Below are positions 7,726-16,557 of a stretch of DNA of 64,000 bases, one piece after another. The DNA lies in NCBI RefSeq assembly GCF_006861825.1, contig NZ_VDGI01000005.1:78724-142723 (forward strand), read 5' to 3'. A program made the position numbers and the translations under genes. The notes under the pieces are model-generated. The model did no database searches, had not been told where the DNA came from, and saw only the letters and a program-made list of their open reading frames with translations. Origin of the DNA: Psychrobacillus vulpis. Lineage in GTDB: Bacteria; Bacillota; Bacilli; Bacillales_A; Planococcaceae. Within the stretch, counting starts at the first letter, position 1; every line of letters starts with the position of its first letter.

Positions 7726-8829
7726 TTATGAACGTCCTATTTTCGGCAATATAATATGGAATGATGTCCCTTTCGAAGGTTCGCTCTCAACAGAGATTGT
7801 ACCATTATGAGCACGAACAAGGTTATAGACAATTGCCATTCCAAGTCCAGTCCCTTCAGAGGAGGAATTAGTTGTTGTTCCACGATAATATTGTTGAAAT
7901 AAATTTTCTTTCATATGATTGGACATGCCAACGCCATTGTCCACAATGTGGATAACTACATTTTCCCCATTGTCGGAAAGCTGTGTATAAATATCGGTAT
8001 TATTAGGATTATGTAAAATTGAATTCATTAGGATGTTTTGTAAAATGCGTTGCATGAATTTATGGTCAAATTCTACGTTAATCTCAGGCGTATCTGTTTT
8101 AAAATGCAGATTATAATTACTTGCTTGTGGATAATTACTTATGTTGGCAACAACTCTTTTTGTAAATTCTACTAAATCTTGATTCGTCTTAGTTAAAGGC
8201 AACATACCGTCAGCGCTATTTACTTGAATGATAAGACTTAAATCTTGAATTAATTCTTCCATATGCTTCCCTTTGTCTCCAATTTGTCTAATGAAAGAAT
8301 GTGCCTCTTCTTTTGACCACTCATACTGATCGTTCAATAAGAGTGTTGAGTAGCCTGTAATATAGGTTAGAGGTGTTTTTAAATCATGTGAAATACCGGC
8401 AATCCACTCTTGTTTAGCATGTTCTATCTTTCTCCTTTCTACCTCAGCAGATTGTAACTTTACCGCCAATGTTTGGAGATGTTGAAATACCTCTTGATAC
8501 AAAAGATAGCGCATACGAAGTTTATCTTTTCGGGTATAAATTTTTTGTAAACCTACTGGTTGTTTGTAGTTTTCTTGTGAGAGTTGATGAATCCAAGTCA
8601 TAATGAATCCAAGAGGCCCACCAAAATACCATCCAAACAAGCTAATACAAATAATGGTGCTAATAGAAAAAATCCATGCCACGAGCAAACCTTCATTTTT
8701 TGTATTAACCGCGACATCGAAAAGTGGAAGGATACCCTCAAGTAAAATGATAATGCTGAATCCAGTCGCAAGCATCCAAAGAACAAGACCCAATGTTAAA
8801 TGCAAAGTAAATCGAGTTTTTATTCGCAT
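7726..8829 (-). CDS. sensor histidine kinase
   Basis: This gene encodes 367 aa. Two membrane segments (about 10-38 and 48-77) enclose only a very short outside loop, as in intramembrane-sensing kinases that respond to cell-envelope stress through a partner transporter. A coiled linker leads to the H-box GISHDLKTPLTY (His ~148), then N box (NILMNSILHNPNN), G1 (DNGVGMS) and G2 (GTGLGMAI), so the kinase is complete. Its start overlaps the response regulator end by 10 bp. The ABC exporter on the other side of the divergent promoter is the likely target and perhaps sensor partner. Confidence 0.9.
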   Translation of the reverse strand: MRIKTRFTLHLTLGLVLWMLATGFSIIILLEGILPLFDVAVNTKNEGLLVAWIFSISTIICISLFGWYFGGPLGFIMTWIHQLSQENYKQPVGLQKIYTRKDKLRMRYLLYQEVFQHLQTLAVKLQSAEVERRKIEHAKQEWIAGISHDLKTPLTYITGYSTLLLNDQYEWSKEEAHSFIRQIGDKGKHMEELIQDLSLIIQVNSADGMLPLTKTNQDLVEFTKRVVANISNYPQASNYNLHFKTDTPEINVEFDHKFMQRILQNILMNSILHNPNNTDIYTQLSDNGENVVIHIVDNGVGMSNHMKENLFQQYYRGTTTNSSSEGTGLGMAIVYNLVRAHNGTISVESEPSKGTSFHIILPKIGRS

Positions 8830-9539
8830 ATAAACGCCTCATTTGGAGGGATGAATTTATAACCAATTCCACGTAAATTCACAATGATTTTTGGTTTGCG
8901 TGTATCATCGCCGAGCTTTTTCCGTAGCTTGGATATATGAATCGTGACGGTTTTTTCTTCTCCAAAAACATCATTTCCCCATACAAATTCGTAGAGCTGC
9001 CCTGTTGTGTAAATACGATTAGGATTTTTGCAAAAGAAATGTAGTAGCTCCAGCTCTTTTGCTGTGCATTCTACAAGTTGATTTTTAACTGTTAATGTTG
9101 CAGATTCATGGTTCAAAGTGAAGTAGCCATAATCATATACAGTGTCCTGTAGTTGTGAACTCTCATACATTTTGAGACGACGAAGGATAACTTTTATTCG
9201 AGCGACGACCTCTAAAGGATTAAAAGGCTTTGTAATGTAATCATCTCCACCTATTCCTAACCCCGTTAATTTGTCAAAGTCTGTTGAGCGCGCACTAACA
9301 AAAATAATAGGTGTGTTTGTATTTTTTCGTATTTCTGTACATAGTTCGAAGCCGCTTATATCTGGAAGCATAATATCAAGCAAAATAATATCAAACGTGT
9401 TTTCTTTAACTCTTTGCAGCGTATCTTTACCAGTTGATGCGGTATCTATGTGAATGAAGTTTTCTTTCCTTAGTGTAATTTCTAATAATTTTAAAATACC
9501 AATTTCATCATCTACTACTAAAATTTTTGCAGATTCCAT
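8820..9539 (-). CDS. OmpR-family response regulator
   Basis: This gene encodes 239 aa: receiver domain (1-118; acidic pair Asp10/11, phospho-acceptor Asp55 in ILLDIMLPD, Ser/Thr in FVSAR and Lys in YITKPF) and C-terminal winged helix (ECTAKELELLHFFCKNP..., TVTIHISKLRKKLGD...VNLRGIGYKF). It precedes and overlaps its kinase. Direct repeats of TTTACTTT 11 bp apart in the intergenic region toward the ABC genes are candidate binding sites. Confidence 0.92.
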   Translation of the reverse strand: MESAKILVVDDEIGILKLLEITLRKENFIHIDTASTGKDTLQRVKENTFDIILLDIMLPDISGFELCTEIRKNTNTPIIFVSARSTDFDKLTGLGIGGDDYITKPFNPLEVVARIKVILRRLKMYESSQLQDTVYDYGYFTLNHESATLTVKNQLVECTAKELELLHFFCKNPNRIYTTGQLYEFVWGNDVFGEEKTVTIHISKLRKKLGDDTRKPKIIVNLRGIGYKFIPPNEAFICE

Positions 9540-9628
9540 TTTATATCCCTCATTTCAACCCCATCATACCAATTTTTTCTTCGTATATGTTTACTCTAAT
9601 AGAAATATTACGCATATTTTCCATTGTG

Positions 9629-9647
9629 TTTACTTTGATTTTACTTT
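9629..9647 (+). promoter_or_regulatory. direct repeats, candidate response-regulator site
   Basis: TTTACTTT at 9629-9636 and 9640-9647, an exact 8-mer at 11-bp spacing (one helical turn), with a related GTTTACTCT at about 9589. It is in the divergent promoter between the regulator gene and the ABC genes. OmpR-type regulators typically bind direct repeats at 10-11 bp. Confidence 0.45.
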
Positions 9648-9701
9648 CGTTTATTAAGCTAAGTGTAACGCATTCGAAATAGAAGTCTGGAGGAAATACA
9701 A

Positions 9702-10625
9702 ATGAATTCGGTTATTCAAATTAATCAATTAAGTAAGACATACAGGGGAACTGAAACAGTTTCTAATGTCAATATGAATATAAATAAGGGAGAAATTTAT
9801 GGGTTTTTAGGTCCGAATGGAGCAGGGAAAACGACAATTATGAAGATGATCTTAAATTTAGTTAAGCCGTCTTTAGGTGAAATTATTGTATTTGATCAAC
9901 GTATTTTAGAGACATCTTACGAGTATTTAAAGAAAATAGGTAGCATTATTGAATATCCTGAGTTTTATGAGCGTCTAACAGCGAAGGAAAATTTAGACCT
10001 TCATTGTGAATACATTGGCTATCATCATCCAGGAGCGGTTAATGAAGTTCTAGAAATCGTAGGTCTTAAAGGAGTGGAAAAGAAAAAAATCCATGAATTT
10101 TCTTTAGGAATGAAGCAACGATTAGGAATTGCGAGGGCGATTGTAACAAAACCAGAGATTCTAATTCTTGATGAACCTATTAATGGACTTGATCCGATCG
10201 GTATTAAAGACATTCGCGAGCTTCTATTAATTCTTAAAGAAAAGTATGGGATCACTATTTTAATTTCAAGTCATATTGTTTCAGAAATCGAATCTATAGC
10301 AGATACTATTGGCATTATTAATCATGGAAGATTATTAAAAGAAGTGAAAATGGAAGAAATACGAAAAGAAAATGAAGAATATCTTGAAATCCAAGTAGAC
10401 AATTTAGAAAAAACAACACATGTACTAAAGAATAAACTAGGAATTAAAAAATATGAAATCGTAGGCCGTCATATTATTCGGATTTTTGAACATGAAAATT
10501 CTTCATCTCAAATCAATAAAGAATTAATCCTAAATGGGGTGGTAGTGAACGGAATTGAAAAACAGCAGCATAATTTAGAAGAATACTTCTTAAAGCTGAT
10601 TAATGGAGGCAATCAACATGCTTAA
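9702..10625 (+). CDS. ABC exporter ATP-binding protein (BcrA-like)
   Basis: This gene encodes 307 aa. Walker A GPNGAGKTT (37-45), signature FSLGMKQR, Walker B ILILDEP and switch His (ISSHI) are all present, followed by a C-terminal ~80-residue extension as in the bacitracin/lantibiotic-resistance type ATPases (BcrA). The start has GGAGG 9 bp upstream. The stop overlaps the permease start by 8 bp, so they form one transporter. It is divergent from an intramembrane-sensing type kinase pair, the usual arrangement for antimicrobial-peptide defence; substrate unknown. Confidence 0.9.
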   Translation: MNSVIQINQLSKTYRGTETVSNVNMNINKGEIYGFLGPNGAGKTTIMKMILNLVKPSLGEIIVFDQRILETSYEYLKKIGSIIEYPEFYERLTAKENLDLHCEYIGYHHPGAVNEVLEIVGLKGVEKKKIHEFSLGMKQRLGIARAIVTKPEILILDEPINGLDPIGIKDIRELLLILKEKYGITILISSHIVSEIESIADTIGIINHGRLLKEVKMEEIRKENEEYLEIQVDNLEKTTHVLKNKLGIKKYEIVGRHIIRIFEHENSSSQINKELILNGVVVNGIEKQQHNLEEYFLKLINGGNQHA

Positions 10626-11322
10626 AATTATAAAACTAGAATGGAAAAAGAATCGTCTAACTAGCTATTTTAAAGGATTAGCTATTTGTATTGTTGGAAT
10701 TTTCGTTGCTGTTGCGCTTATGTCTTTAGGTTCTCAAAAAGGAAATGATCCAATGTTTCCAAATTACGAAGAATTTATGTCCTTAACGAACATATTAATT
10801 AGAATCGTATTTATTATTTTTTCGAGTGTGATTTTATCACGTATAGTCATTGATGAATATAAGAGTAACACTATACAAGTATTGTTTACTTACCCTTTAC
10901 AACGAAAAAAAATAATTCAATCTAAGTTATCGATCGTCTTTGGCTTTTGTTTTTTTAGCATAATTATTTCCACTCTTATTATTAATATATCCGTTTTTTT
11001 CTTAAATCCAATAATGGGATTCTTTGAAGCGCCTGTTAGTATAAGCGAAATAATTACTACAGTTCCCACTACATTTATTAATGCATTTATGATTGCTGGG
11101 GTGAGCTTAATTCCTTTGTATTTTGGCATGAGAAAAAAATCAACTGCAACTACAATTACTTCCGCTGTATTAATTGGATTTTTAATCAACGCTACTGTTT
11201 CCAATGGAGGAAGTTCGACTAGTTTATTTCAATTCATTGGAGTACCAATTGTATTCTGTTTGCTTGGCCTTGTAATTGGCTATCTTTCATATCATAAAAT
11301 TGACAAAATTGATGTGGCTTAA
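10618..11322 (+). CDS. ABC-2 type permease
   Basis: This gene encodes 234 aa from ATG 10618, chosen because AATGGAGG lies 6-8 bp before it; an in-frame ATG at 10603 lacks a site. Six hydrophobic segments are visible, with the conserved early block ILSRIVIDEYKSNTIQVLFTYPLQRKKIIQSK typical of ABC-2 exporters of the BcrB/YxlG type. It overlaps the ATPase gene and should form the membrane half of that exporter. Confidence 0.85.
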   Translation: MLKIIKLEWKKNRLTSYFKGLAICIVGIFVAVALMSLGSQKGNDPMFPNYEEFMSLTNILIRIVFIIFSSVILSRIVIDEYKSNTIQVLFTYPLQRKKIIQSKLSIVFGFCFFSIIISTLIINISVFFLNPIMGFFEAPVSISEIITTVPTTFINAFMIAGVSLIPLYFGMRKKSTATTITSAVLIGFLINATVSNGGSSTSLFQFIGVPIVFCLLGLVIGYLSYHKIDKIDVA

Positions 11323-11346
11323 TAAAAAATGAAAGGAGGAATAAAA

Positions 11347-12213
11347 ATGAAAAAAATGATATTAGCTTCTATCGCATTCATTGCGATTGGTGGATTTGCT
11401 TTTAGTGTCAAAGAAGTGGAGGCAAAGAGCTTTGAAAAAGAAAATTCCTTTGAAGTAGGTAATATTGAAGAAGTAGAAATAAACAATGAATCTTGGAATA
11501 TTGAGGTCAAAAATACTAAATCTCAAAAAATAAAAATCTCAGTTGAAGGTAAACAAAAAAAGAAGAAGGATCCCGTGACAATTAAAAATGATGGGAAGAA
11601 AATTGTAGTTAATCAGCAAGATCAAGAGGGAGGGCTTATGGGAGGCTTCACTTTTGGAAAGAAAGGTACTATTTATATTTCTATCCCAAAGAATAAAATA
11701 GATAAGATAACTATAAATAATAGCTTTGGTGACGTAAAAATGAATGATATTATGGCAAAAAACATTGTTGTTTTAAATGACTCTGGCTTCGAAAAAATAG
11801 AAGGATTGTACGCAGATTCAGGAAAGTTTACATCAAAGGACGGAGAATTAACGTTAAAAAATAGTACGTTTAAGAAACTAACTGTAGCTTCTACTAATGG
11901 TGAAAACTATATTGCAAGGGTAACAAGCCCAAAGATGAAAGTAACTTCAACAGATGGTGAAGTATCCATTAAAGATATAAAAGAAGGTAAGTCATTATTT
12001 GTGAAAACAAAGTCAGGTGATATTACTGTTTCTTATAAAGAAGCTCCGACGTCATTATTGCTTACTGCTAGAAGTGATTCATCTGATATAACAGTTGATT
12101 TAGATGGCTTTAAGGAAAAAATGAATACTGAGAAATCAAAAGAAGGAACTATTGGTAATGCATCAAATAAATTGGAGCTCGTAAGTAAAGATGGAACTAT
12201 AAATATAAATTAG
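11347..12213 (+). CDS. exported DUF4097-family protein
   Basis: This gene encodes 288 aa from ATG 11347 (AAAGGAGGAAT 7 bp upstream). An N-terminal signal segment (MKKMILASIAFIAIGGFAFS) is followed by repeated short beta-strand stretches such as VEINNESWNIEVK, ITINNSFGDVKMNDI and VTSTDGEVSIKDIKEG, which fit the DUF4097 right-handed beta-helix pattern. DUF4097 genes commonly accompany envelope-stress systems. Third gene of the ABC operon, ending at a hairpin at 12372. Exact role unknown. Confidence 0.75.
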   Translation: MKKMILASIAFIAIGGFAFSVKEVEAKSFEKENSFEVGNIEEVEINNESWNIEVKNTKSQKIKISVEGKQKKKKDPVTIKNDGKKIVVNQQDQEGGLMGGFTFGKKGTIYISIPKNKIDKITINNSFGDVKMNDIMAKNIVVLNDSGFEKIEGLYADSGKFTSKDGELTLKNSTFKKLTVASTNGENYIARVTSPKMKVTSTDGEVSIKDIKEGKSLFVKTKSGDITVSYKEAPTSLLLTARSDSSDITVDLDGFKEKMNTEKSKEGTIGNASNKLELVSKDGTININ

Positions 12214-12371
12214 AAGCAAGTAAATATTTTGAAAAGCAGAAACCGTGGATACTAAATTTTCAATAAGAAACATAAAAATGATCAAACTTATTTTTCAAAA
12301 CTACAATATTGTTGAATGACAAAAAAGTTGGGAACTGACCAATTGAATTTGACAAAAAAAATCTATTTTGC

Positions 12372-12408
12372 AAGATACGATCCGATATTATTGGGTCGTG
12401 TCTTTTTT
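12372..12408 (+). terminator. terminator after the ABC/DUF4097 operon
   Basis: AAGATACGATCC / GGGTCGTGTCTT (two G-U pairs), loop GATATTATT, followed by TTTTTTAT. It lies about 160 bp after the DUF4097 stop; the stretch between has an imperfect ATGATCAAACTTATTTTTCA resembling the hairpin-core family. Confidence 0.7.
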
Positions 12409-12494
12409 ATGACAGTAAAGGTTGGGGCTACTTAAAGAGAAACGAATTAGTTACATGCCAATCCGGTTCTTATTAACCGTGAGTATTTAAGTTA

Positions 12495-12704
12495 CTACAT
12501 TCTATTATTCTTGGTGAGATGAGCGATTTTTTTATGCGCTTGATGTCCCACATAAATTAATCCGTTAAATAAAATTAAAGTCAAAAGTAATCGCCCTAGT
12601 CTTGACCCTATACTCGGTGCATCAACAAGAAAGAAACCTGCAATGCAGAAAAGTGTTCCTAAAAAGTAACCTATAATGTAGAATCCCTTTTGAAATTTAT
12701 TCAT
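12495..12704 (-). CDS. small two-helix membrane protein
   Basis: This gene encodes 69 aa with two membrane segments (about 7-27 and 36-55) and a basic C-terminus (HQAHKKIAHLTKNNRM). AAAGGAGTC precedes the ATG. No family recognised. A run of TA dinucleotides at about 12724-12743 lies just upstream and may affect its promoter. Confidence 0.5.
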   Translation of the reverse strand: MNKFQKGFYIIGYFLGTLFCIAGFFLVDAPSIGSRLGRLLLTLILFNGLIYVGHQAHKKIAHLTKNNRM

Positions 12705-12812
12705 CTTTAAGACTCCTTTAATTTATATATATATATATATATTATAATAAAATTGTAATAAATGAATTTATTTCCAATAATAATTGATTGCAAGAAGAAT
12801 ATAAGTTTTTTT

Positions 12813-12905
12813 CTTCAACTAACAGAGGCTTTACTTGAAGATCATTGAGTTGTTTAGAGAGCTCTTTTTACTTATTCAAGTTAAATGGGCAGGTTAATTC
12901 AACAA
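12813..12905. repeat. palindromic dispersed element, copy A
   Basis: CTTCAACTAA...TTTACTTGAAG, then ATCATTGAGTTGTTTAGAG with AGCTCTTTTT, then TTATTCAAGTTAA...GGGCAGGTTAATTCAA. Two inverted repeats flank a terminator-like centre. Same plan as the copy at 13333, with partial copies at 16385, 18586, 22272 and 26541. Confidence 0.65.
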
Positions 12906-12972
12906 CGGCAGGGGATAATCGTATAACTCTTGAATGATTAGTATATATTCTTTAACACTTGGGAGGTACAAA

Positions 12973-13329
12973 ATGGAGTTGTATAAATTCAACAAAGATA
13001 GCGGTAAAAAAATTTCAAAATTCAATTCAGATTTTATTATGTCTCGTGTAATTCAAACTGATAAGGTAACACATATTGGATGTATGCACTTAGATGAAAA
13101 CGGTATAGTTGGGTATCATCAAGCGATAGTACCTCAACTACTTTTAATAATGAGTGGGGAAGGATATGTCAGAGGTAAAAAAGAAGAATTTATTAAAGTG
13201 CAGACTGGAGATGCTGTATTTTGGGAGAAAGATGAATGGCATGAAACAAAGACAAGTGATGGATTAACTGCTATCGTCATTGAAAGTGAAGAATTAAATC
13301 CATCTTTTTTCATGCCTTTAAAGAAATAG
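12973..13329 (+). CDS. single-domain cupin protein
   Basis: This gene encodes 118 aa from ATG 12973 (GGGAGGT 6 bp before; an upstream in-frame ATG at 12934 has no site). The cupin pattern is seen in GYHQAIVPQLLLIMSGEGYVRGKKEEFIKVQTGDAVFWEKDEWHETKTSDG: a first motif with a Gly and His, an inter-motif loop, and PG/H-type second motif ending WHE. Such single-domain cupins bind a metal and serve as isomerases, dioxygenases or sensors; the role here is unknown. It stands alone between two repeat copies. Confidence 0.75.
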   Translation: MELYKFNKDSGKKISKFNSDFIMSRVIQTDKVTHIGCMHLDENGIVGYHQAIVPQLLLIMSGEGYVRGKKEEFIKVQTGDAVFWEKDEWHETKTSDGLTAIVIESEELNPSFFMPLKK

Positions 13330-13332
13330 ATG

Positions 13333-13425
13333 TTATTCAACTAACGTAGGCTTTATCGGAAGATCATTGAGTTGCTAATGCAGCTCTTTTTTTGTTCAAC
13401 TAAAAGGGGCAGGTTAGTGGAATAA
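13333..13425. repeat. palindromic dispersed element, copy B
   Basis: TTATTCAACTAA-CGTAGGC-TTTATCGGAAG, then ATCATTGAGTTGCTAATGCA with GCTCTTTTTTT, then TTGTTCAACTAAAAGGGGCA followed by GGTTAGTGGAATAA. This is the clearest full-length copy and may also terminate the cupin gene. The following stretch to 13597 also has an inverted repeat GGGGCAT...ATGCCCC (about 13465-13498) of unknown meaning. Confidence 0.7.
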
Positions 13426-13597
13426 GGTGTCTTTAGAAACAAAATGCTCGTTAGCAGAAGGGGCATTTGGAAAGGCTAGAAATATAACATAATGCCCCAA
13501 TTAGCGCTATTTCACGAGCAACAGCATGACTTAACTTTTTTGCGTCCATGATATTTACTTAGATTCAATTAATAAATCATTTACGCAAAACTTCATT

Positions 13598-13630
13598 TGT
13601 GTTAACCTATTTTAAAAATAGGTTAACACA
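13598..13630 (+). promoter_or_regulatory. BirA-type operator of the biotin operon
   Basis: TGTGTTAACCTATTTT-A-AAAATAGGTTAACACA is a perfect 33-nt palindrome 45 bp before bioD. It contains the TGTTAAC...GTTAACA half-sites known for the biotin repressor/ligase BirA in Firmicutes. A T7 run follows, so it might also fold as a hairpin in RNA. Repression when biotin is plentiful is inferred from the family. Confidence 0.85.
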
Positions 13631-13675
13631 TTTTTTTGTTTAACTTTAAAATAACACGTAAATGAGGGAGATTTA

Positions 13676-14356
13676 TTGGAACATTTTTGGGTAGTTGGTA
13701 CGGACACAGATGTTGGAAAAACATTTATAACAACTCTATTCATGCGTCATCTCCAAATGCAGGGACTTAAAGTAATACCATACAAACCTGTACAAACGGG
13801 TGAGGTTGCGGATGAAGGTCGATATTATTATCAAGACACAACAAGCTACTTAGAATATAGCTTACAACCTTTAGATAAAGAAGCGCTAAATACATACTCT
13901 TTCTCGCTACCCGCATCACCGCATTATGCCGCTGAACTTGAAGGAGAAACGATTAAAGAAGACAGACTTCTTAATACCATAGAAAAGTTAAAACTAGACT
14001 ATGATACGGTTATTTGTGAGGGTGCTGGGGGTCTGTATGTGCCATTTCATTCGAATACTACTTTGACATTACTTGATGTTATTGAGCAATCGGCACTACC
14101 TGTCATACTCGTAGCGAAAACAAAGCTTGGTACGATCAATCACACCTTGTTATCTGTAAAGGCACTGCAAGCACGTAATATCGATTTACTAGGCATTGTA
14201 TTCAATCAATTCGAGCAAAGTCCATTAGAAAAAAATAGTATCGATACAATACTTAGATTTATAGATGTGCCATCCGTGGTCATCGAGGCTAATTGTACGA
14301 TTGAAAGCTTCGATGATAAAGCGGTTTTTGAAAGGTTGATGACCTATGACATATAA
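13676..14356 (+). CDS. bioD: dethiobiotin synthetase
   Basis: BioD closes the ureido ring of dethiobiotin from 7,8-diaminopelargonate, CO2 and ATP, the penultimate step of biotin synthesis. The P-loop GTDTDVGKT (residues 8-16), VQTG substrate loop (41-44) and [10 protein letters not shown] are all in place; 226 aa is normal. Start is TTG 13676 with GAGGGAG about 6 bp upstream. First gene of the locus, behind the BirA palindrome; it overlaps bioA by 11 bp. Confidence 0.95.
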   Translation: MEHFWVVGTDTDVGKTFITTLFMRHLQMQGLKVIPYKPVQTGEVADEGRYYYQDTTSYLEYSLQPLDKEALNTYSFSLPASPHYAAELEGETIKEDRLLNTIEKLKLDYDTVICEGAGGLYVPFHSNTTLTLLDVIEQSALPVILVAKTKLGTINHTLLSVKALQARNIDLLGIVFNQFEQSPLEKNSIDTILRFIDVPSVVIEANCTIESFDDKAVFERLMTYDI

Positions 14357-15707
14357 AGAACTTCAAGCTCTTGATCTTAAACATATTTGGCATCCTTGCT
14401 CACAAATGAAAGATTATGAATCCTTTCCACCGATTGTAATAGATCGTGGGGAGGGGGTGTGGTTGTACGACAAGCGAGGCAATCGCTATCTAGATGCGGT
14501 TTCATCATGGTGGGTCAATTTATTTGGGCATACGAATCAGCGCATAAGCCAGGCTTTAGCAGAGCAAGCGCAAAAATTGGAGCACGTCATTTTTGCGAAC
14601 TTTACCCATGAGCCTGCAATTCATGTTGCAGATAAACTCGTTGCATTGACACCAAAAGGTTTAGAAAAAGTATTTTTTGCTGATAACGGATCTGCCGCGA
14701 TTGAAGTTGCTCTAAAAATGAGCTTTCAGTATCGTGCCCAAACGAATCAGCCGAAGAAAAAACGTTTTTTAGCGTTTTCAAATGCCTACCATGGCGAAAC
14801 ACTCGGTGCTTTGTCGGTCGGAGGGGTCGATTTATACAACGAAGTATATGCTCCTCTGTTATTAAATGTTGTACATACAGAGGGACCGGATTGCTTTCGC
14901 TGTCCTTTTGGCGAGTCACCTTCGACCTGTAATGCACCTTGTACTCAGTACGTAGAAGAACAATTGAAACAACATGCCGATACAATTTCCGCGGCCATTA
15001 TTGAGCCGTTAATTCAAGCAGCAGCAGGGATGAAAATGTATCCACCAGTCTTTCTAAAAAAATTACGCAAATTATGTATTGAGTACGATGTGCATCTGAT
15101 TGCAGATGAGGTGGCGGTTGGCTTTGGTCGTACAGGTACATTGTTCGCCTGCGAGCAAGCCGATATTACACCGGATTTTTTATGTTTATCCAAAGGAATT
15201 ACGGGAGGGTACTTGCCCCTCTCTGCTGTACTGACAACAAATGAAGTGTATAACGCTTTTTATGATGACTACGGAACGATGAAGGCATTCTTACATTCGC
15301 ATAGTTATTCAGGTAACCCGCTCGCTCTTCGTGTAGCACAGGAAGTATTGGCAATTTTTGAAGAAGAACAAGTGTTGACCAAGTTAATACCCAAGCAACA
15401 ATTATTAAAAGAATTAGCACATGAAGCATTCGATCATTTACCTTATGTAGGTGAATATCGTCAAACTGGCTTCGTTGGAGCAGTAGAGTTAGTTGCGAAT
15501 AAAGAAACGAAGAAGTCATACCCAGGCGAAGAGCGAATCGGCTATCAAATTTATCAGCGTGCACTAGAAAAAGGGCTCCTAATCCGTCCCCTTGGTAATA
15601 TTATTTATTTCATGCCCCCATTTGTGATTTCGGAAGACGAAATCAAATGGATGATTGAAACAACGAAGGAAGTTTTAGACCAATACTTTAAAGAAAGGTG
15701 CGAATAA
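14346..15707 (+). CDS. bioA: adenosylmethionine-8-amino-7-oxononanoate aminotransferase
   Basis: BioA transaminates 7-keto-8-aminopelargonate to 7,8-diaminopelargonate, using S-adenosylmethionine (or lysine in BioK variants) as donor. Class-III aminotransferase features: [13 protein letters not shown] start, [63 protein letters not shown] and PLP lysine at about 283 in CLSKGITGG. 453 aa, usual length. The usual donor cannot be decided by eye. Overlaps bioD and runs to within 1 bp of bioY. Confidence 0.95.
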   Translation: MTYKELQALDLKHIWHPCSQMKDYESFPPIVIDRGEGVWLYDKRGNRYLDAVSSWWVNLFGHTNQRISQALAEQAQKLEHVIFANFTHEPAIHVADKLVALTPKGLEKVFFADNGSAAIEVALKMSFQYRAQTNQPKKKRFLAFSNAYHGETLGALSVGGVDLYNEVYAPLLLNVVHTEGPDCFRCPFGESPSTCNAPCTQYVEEQLKQHADTISAAIIEPLIQAAAGMKMYPPVFLKKLRKLCIEYDVHLIADEVAVGFGRTGTLFACEQADITPDFLCLSKGITGGYLPLSAVLTTNEVYNAFYDDYGTMKAFLHSHSYSGNPLALRVAQEVLAIFEEEQVLTKLIPKQQLLKELAHEAFDHLPYVGEYRQTGFVGAVELVANKETKKSYPGEERIGYQIYQRALEKGLLIRPLGNIIYFMPPFVISEDEIKWMIETTKEVLDQYFKERCE

Positions 15708-15708
15708 A

Positions 15709-16314
15709 TTGAAAAACTCACGTACTTTTTCTCTTACACTTGTTTCGATTTTTGCTTCTATGACTGCAATTGGCGCCTTTATTAAAATCCCGTTACCCAT
15801 TGTACCCTTTACATTGCAAATTATTGTTGTGTATTTAGCAGGTTCATTATTAGGAAGTAAGCGGGGCTTACAAAGTCAATTGGTTTATGTTCTCGTCGGT
15901 TTAGCTGGATTACCTGTCTTTACACAAGGGGGAGGTTTTATGTATGTATTACAGCCGACGTTTGGATATTTAATTGGCTTCGTTGCGGGTGCCTATACAA
16001 TTGGCTTAATCATTGAACGTGTCGAGAAACCGACACGTAAACATTTTATTTTCGCAAATTTATTCGGCACTGCGGTCATTTATGCTTTTGGTGTCACTTA
16101 TCTTTACGTGGCATTAAATCTTTGGCTAGATGTACCTACTAACCTATCACATGTACTTGCAGCTGGATTGTTTAGTACTGTAGGTGTTGACATTGTACTT
16201 GCTATTTTGACAAGTCTATTGGCTACACGTATATATCCATTATTTAATACAATTCATTCAACGAAGAGAGGCGTACAAAATGAACTGTCAAACACTAGCT
16301 CAAGAAGTTATTGA
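15709..16314 (+). CDS. bioY: biotin transporter substrate-capture protein BioY
   Basis: This gene encodes 201 aa, six hydrophobic segments, with the BioY hallmarks ALGAFIKIPLP-type start (AIGAFIKIPLPIVPFTLQ), GSKRG, GLPVFTQGGG and PTFGYLIGF. It is the S-component of an energy-coupling-factor importer or acts with a shared EcfAAT module elsewhere. Start is TTG 15709 directly after the bioA stop, with AAAGGTG upstream. Biotin uptake and late synthesis are thus under one operator. Its last codons overlap a truncated bioB start. Confidence 0.92.
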   Translation: MKNSRTFSLTLVSIFASMTAIGAFIKIPLPIVPFTLQIIVVYLAGSLLGSKRGLQSQLVYVLVGLAGLPVFTQGGGFMYVLQPTFGYLIGFVAGAYTIGLIIERVEKPTRKHFIFANLFGTAVIYAFGVTYLYVALNLWLDVPTNLSHVLAAGLFSTVGVDIVLAILTSLLATRIYPLFNTIHSTKRGVQNELSNTSSRSY

Positions 16315-16378
16315 TGGTAAGGAATTAACAAATGAGAAGATGCAATGGCGATATTAACAACAAAAGATGATGACTACT
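16280..16378 (+). pseudogene. bioB: 5' remnant of biotin synthase gene
   Basis: ATG 16280 (AAGAGAGG upstream) begins MNCQTLAQEVIDGKELTNE, which matches the usual BioB start (xxLAxEVIxGKEIxxEEAxAIL). A one-base shift within GAGAAGATG moves the reading frame to EDAMAILTTKDDDYF, again BioB-like; coding similarity then stops at about 16378 where the palindromic repeat (16385) begins. About 300 residues including the radical-SAM CxxxCxxC motif are missing, so this copy cannot be functional. Position matches the bioDAYB order of Lysinibacillus sphaericus. Confidence 0.8.
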
Positions 16379-16384
16379 TTTTTC

Positions 16385-16415
16385 TTGTTGAACTAAAGGG
16401 GCAGGTTAGTTGAAG
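16385..16415. repeat. palindromic dispersed element, partial copy C
   Basis: TTGTTGAACTAAAGGGGCAG followed by GTTAGTTGAAG: the right-hand inverted repeat of the family only. It abuts the broken end of bioB. Confidence 0.7.
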
Positions 16416-16454
16416 AGAGCGAAATTAAACTCTTTATGGAAATTGTAAATTAAG

Positions 16455-16493
16455 AAAATAATCCATTTTGTTCTCAAAATGGATTATTTTTAT
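16455..16493 (+). terminator. hairpin after the biotin locus
   Basis: AAAATAATCCATTTTG / CAAAATGGATTATTTT, 16-bp perfect stem with 4-nt loop and a T-rich tail. The stem resembles that of the hairpin at 7591 but the loop is shorter. Confidence 0.8.
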
Positions 16494-16530
16494 TTACATT
16501 TTTTAAATTTTGAAATATAGTTAATAAATA

Positions 16531-16542
16531 TTAACCGGTTAA
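16531..16542 (+). promoter_or_regulatory. palindrome before HTH/MFS operon
   Basis: TTAACCGGTTAA, a perfect 12-bp palindrome 15 bp before the GTG start of the HTH regulator. It is a candidate autoregulatory operator. Confidence 0.4.
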
Positions 16543-16557
16543 AAAGGAGGTTGCATT

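Noticed and set aside
12724-12743. TA-dinucleotide run as possible origin or recombination site
   Set aside because: Only a simple AT run upstream of a small gene; no iterons, DnaA boxes or partner features.
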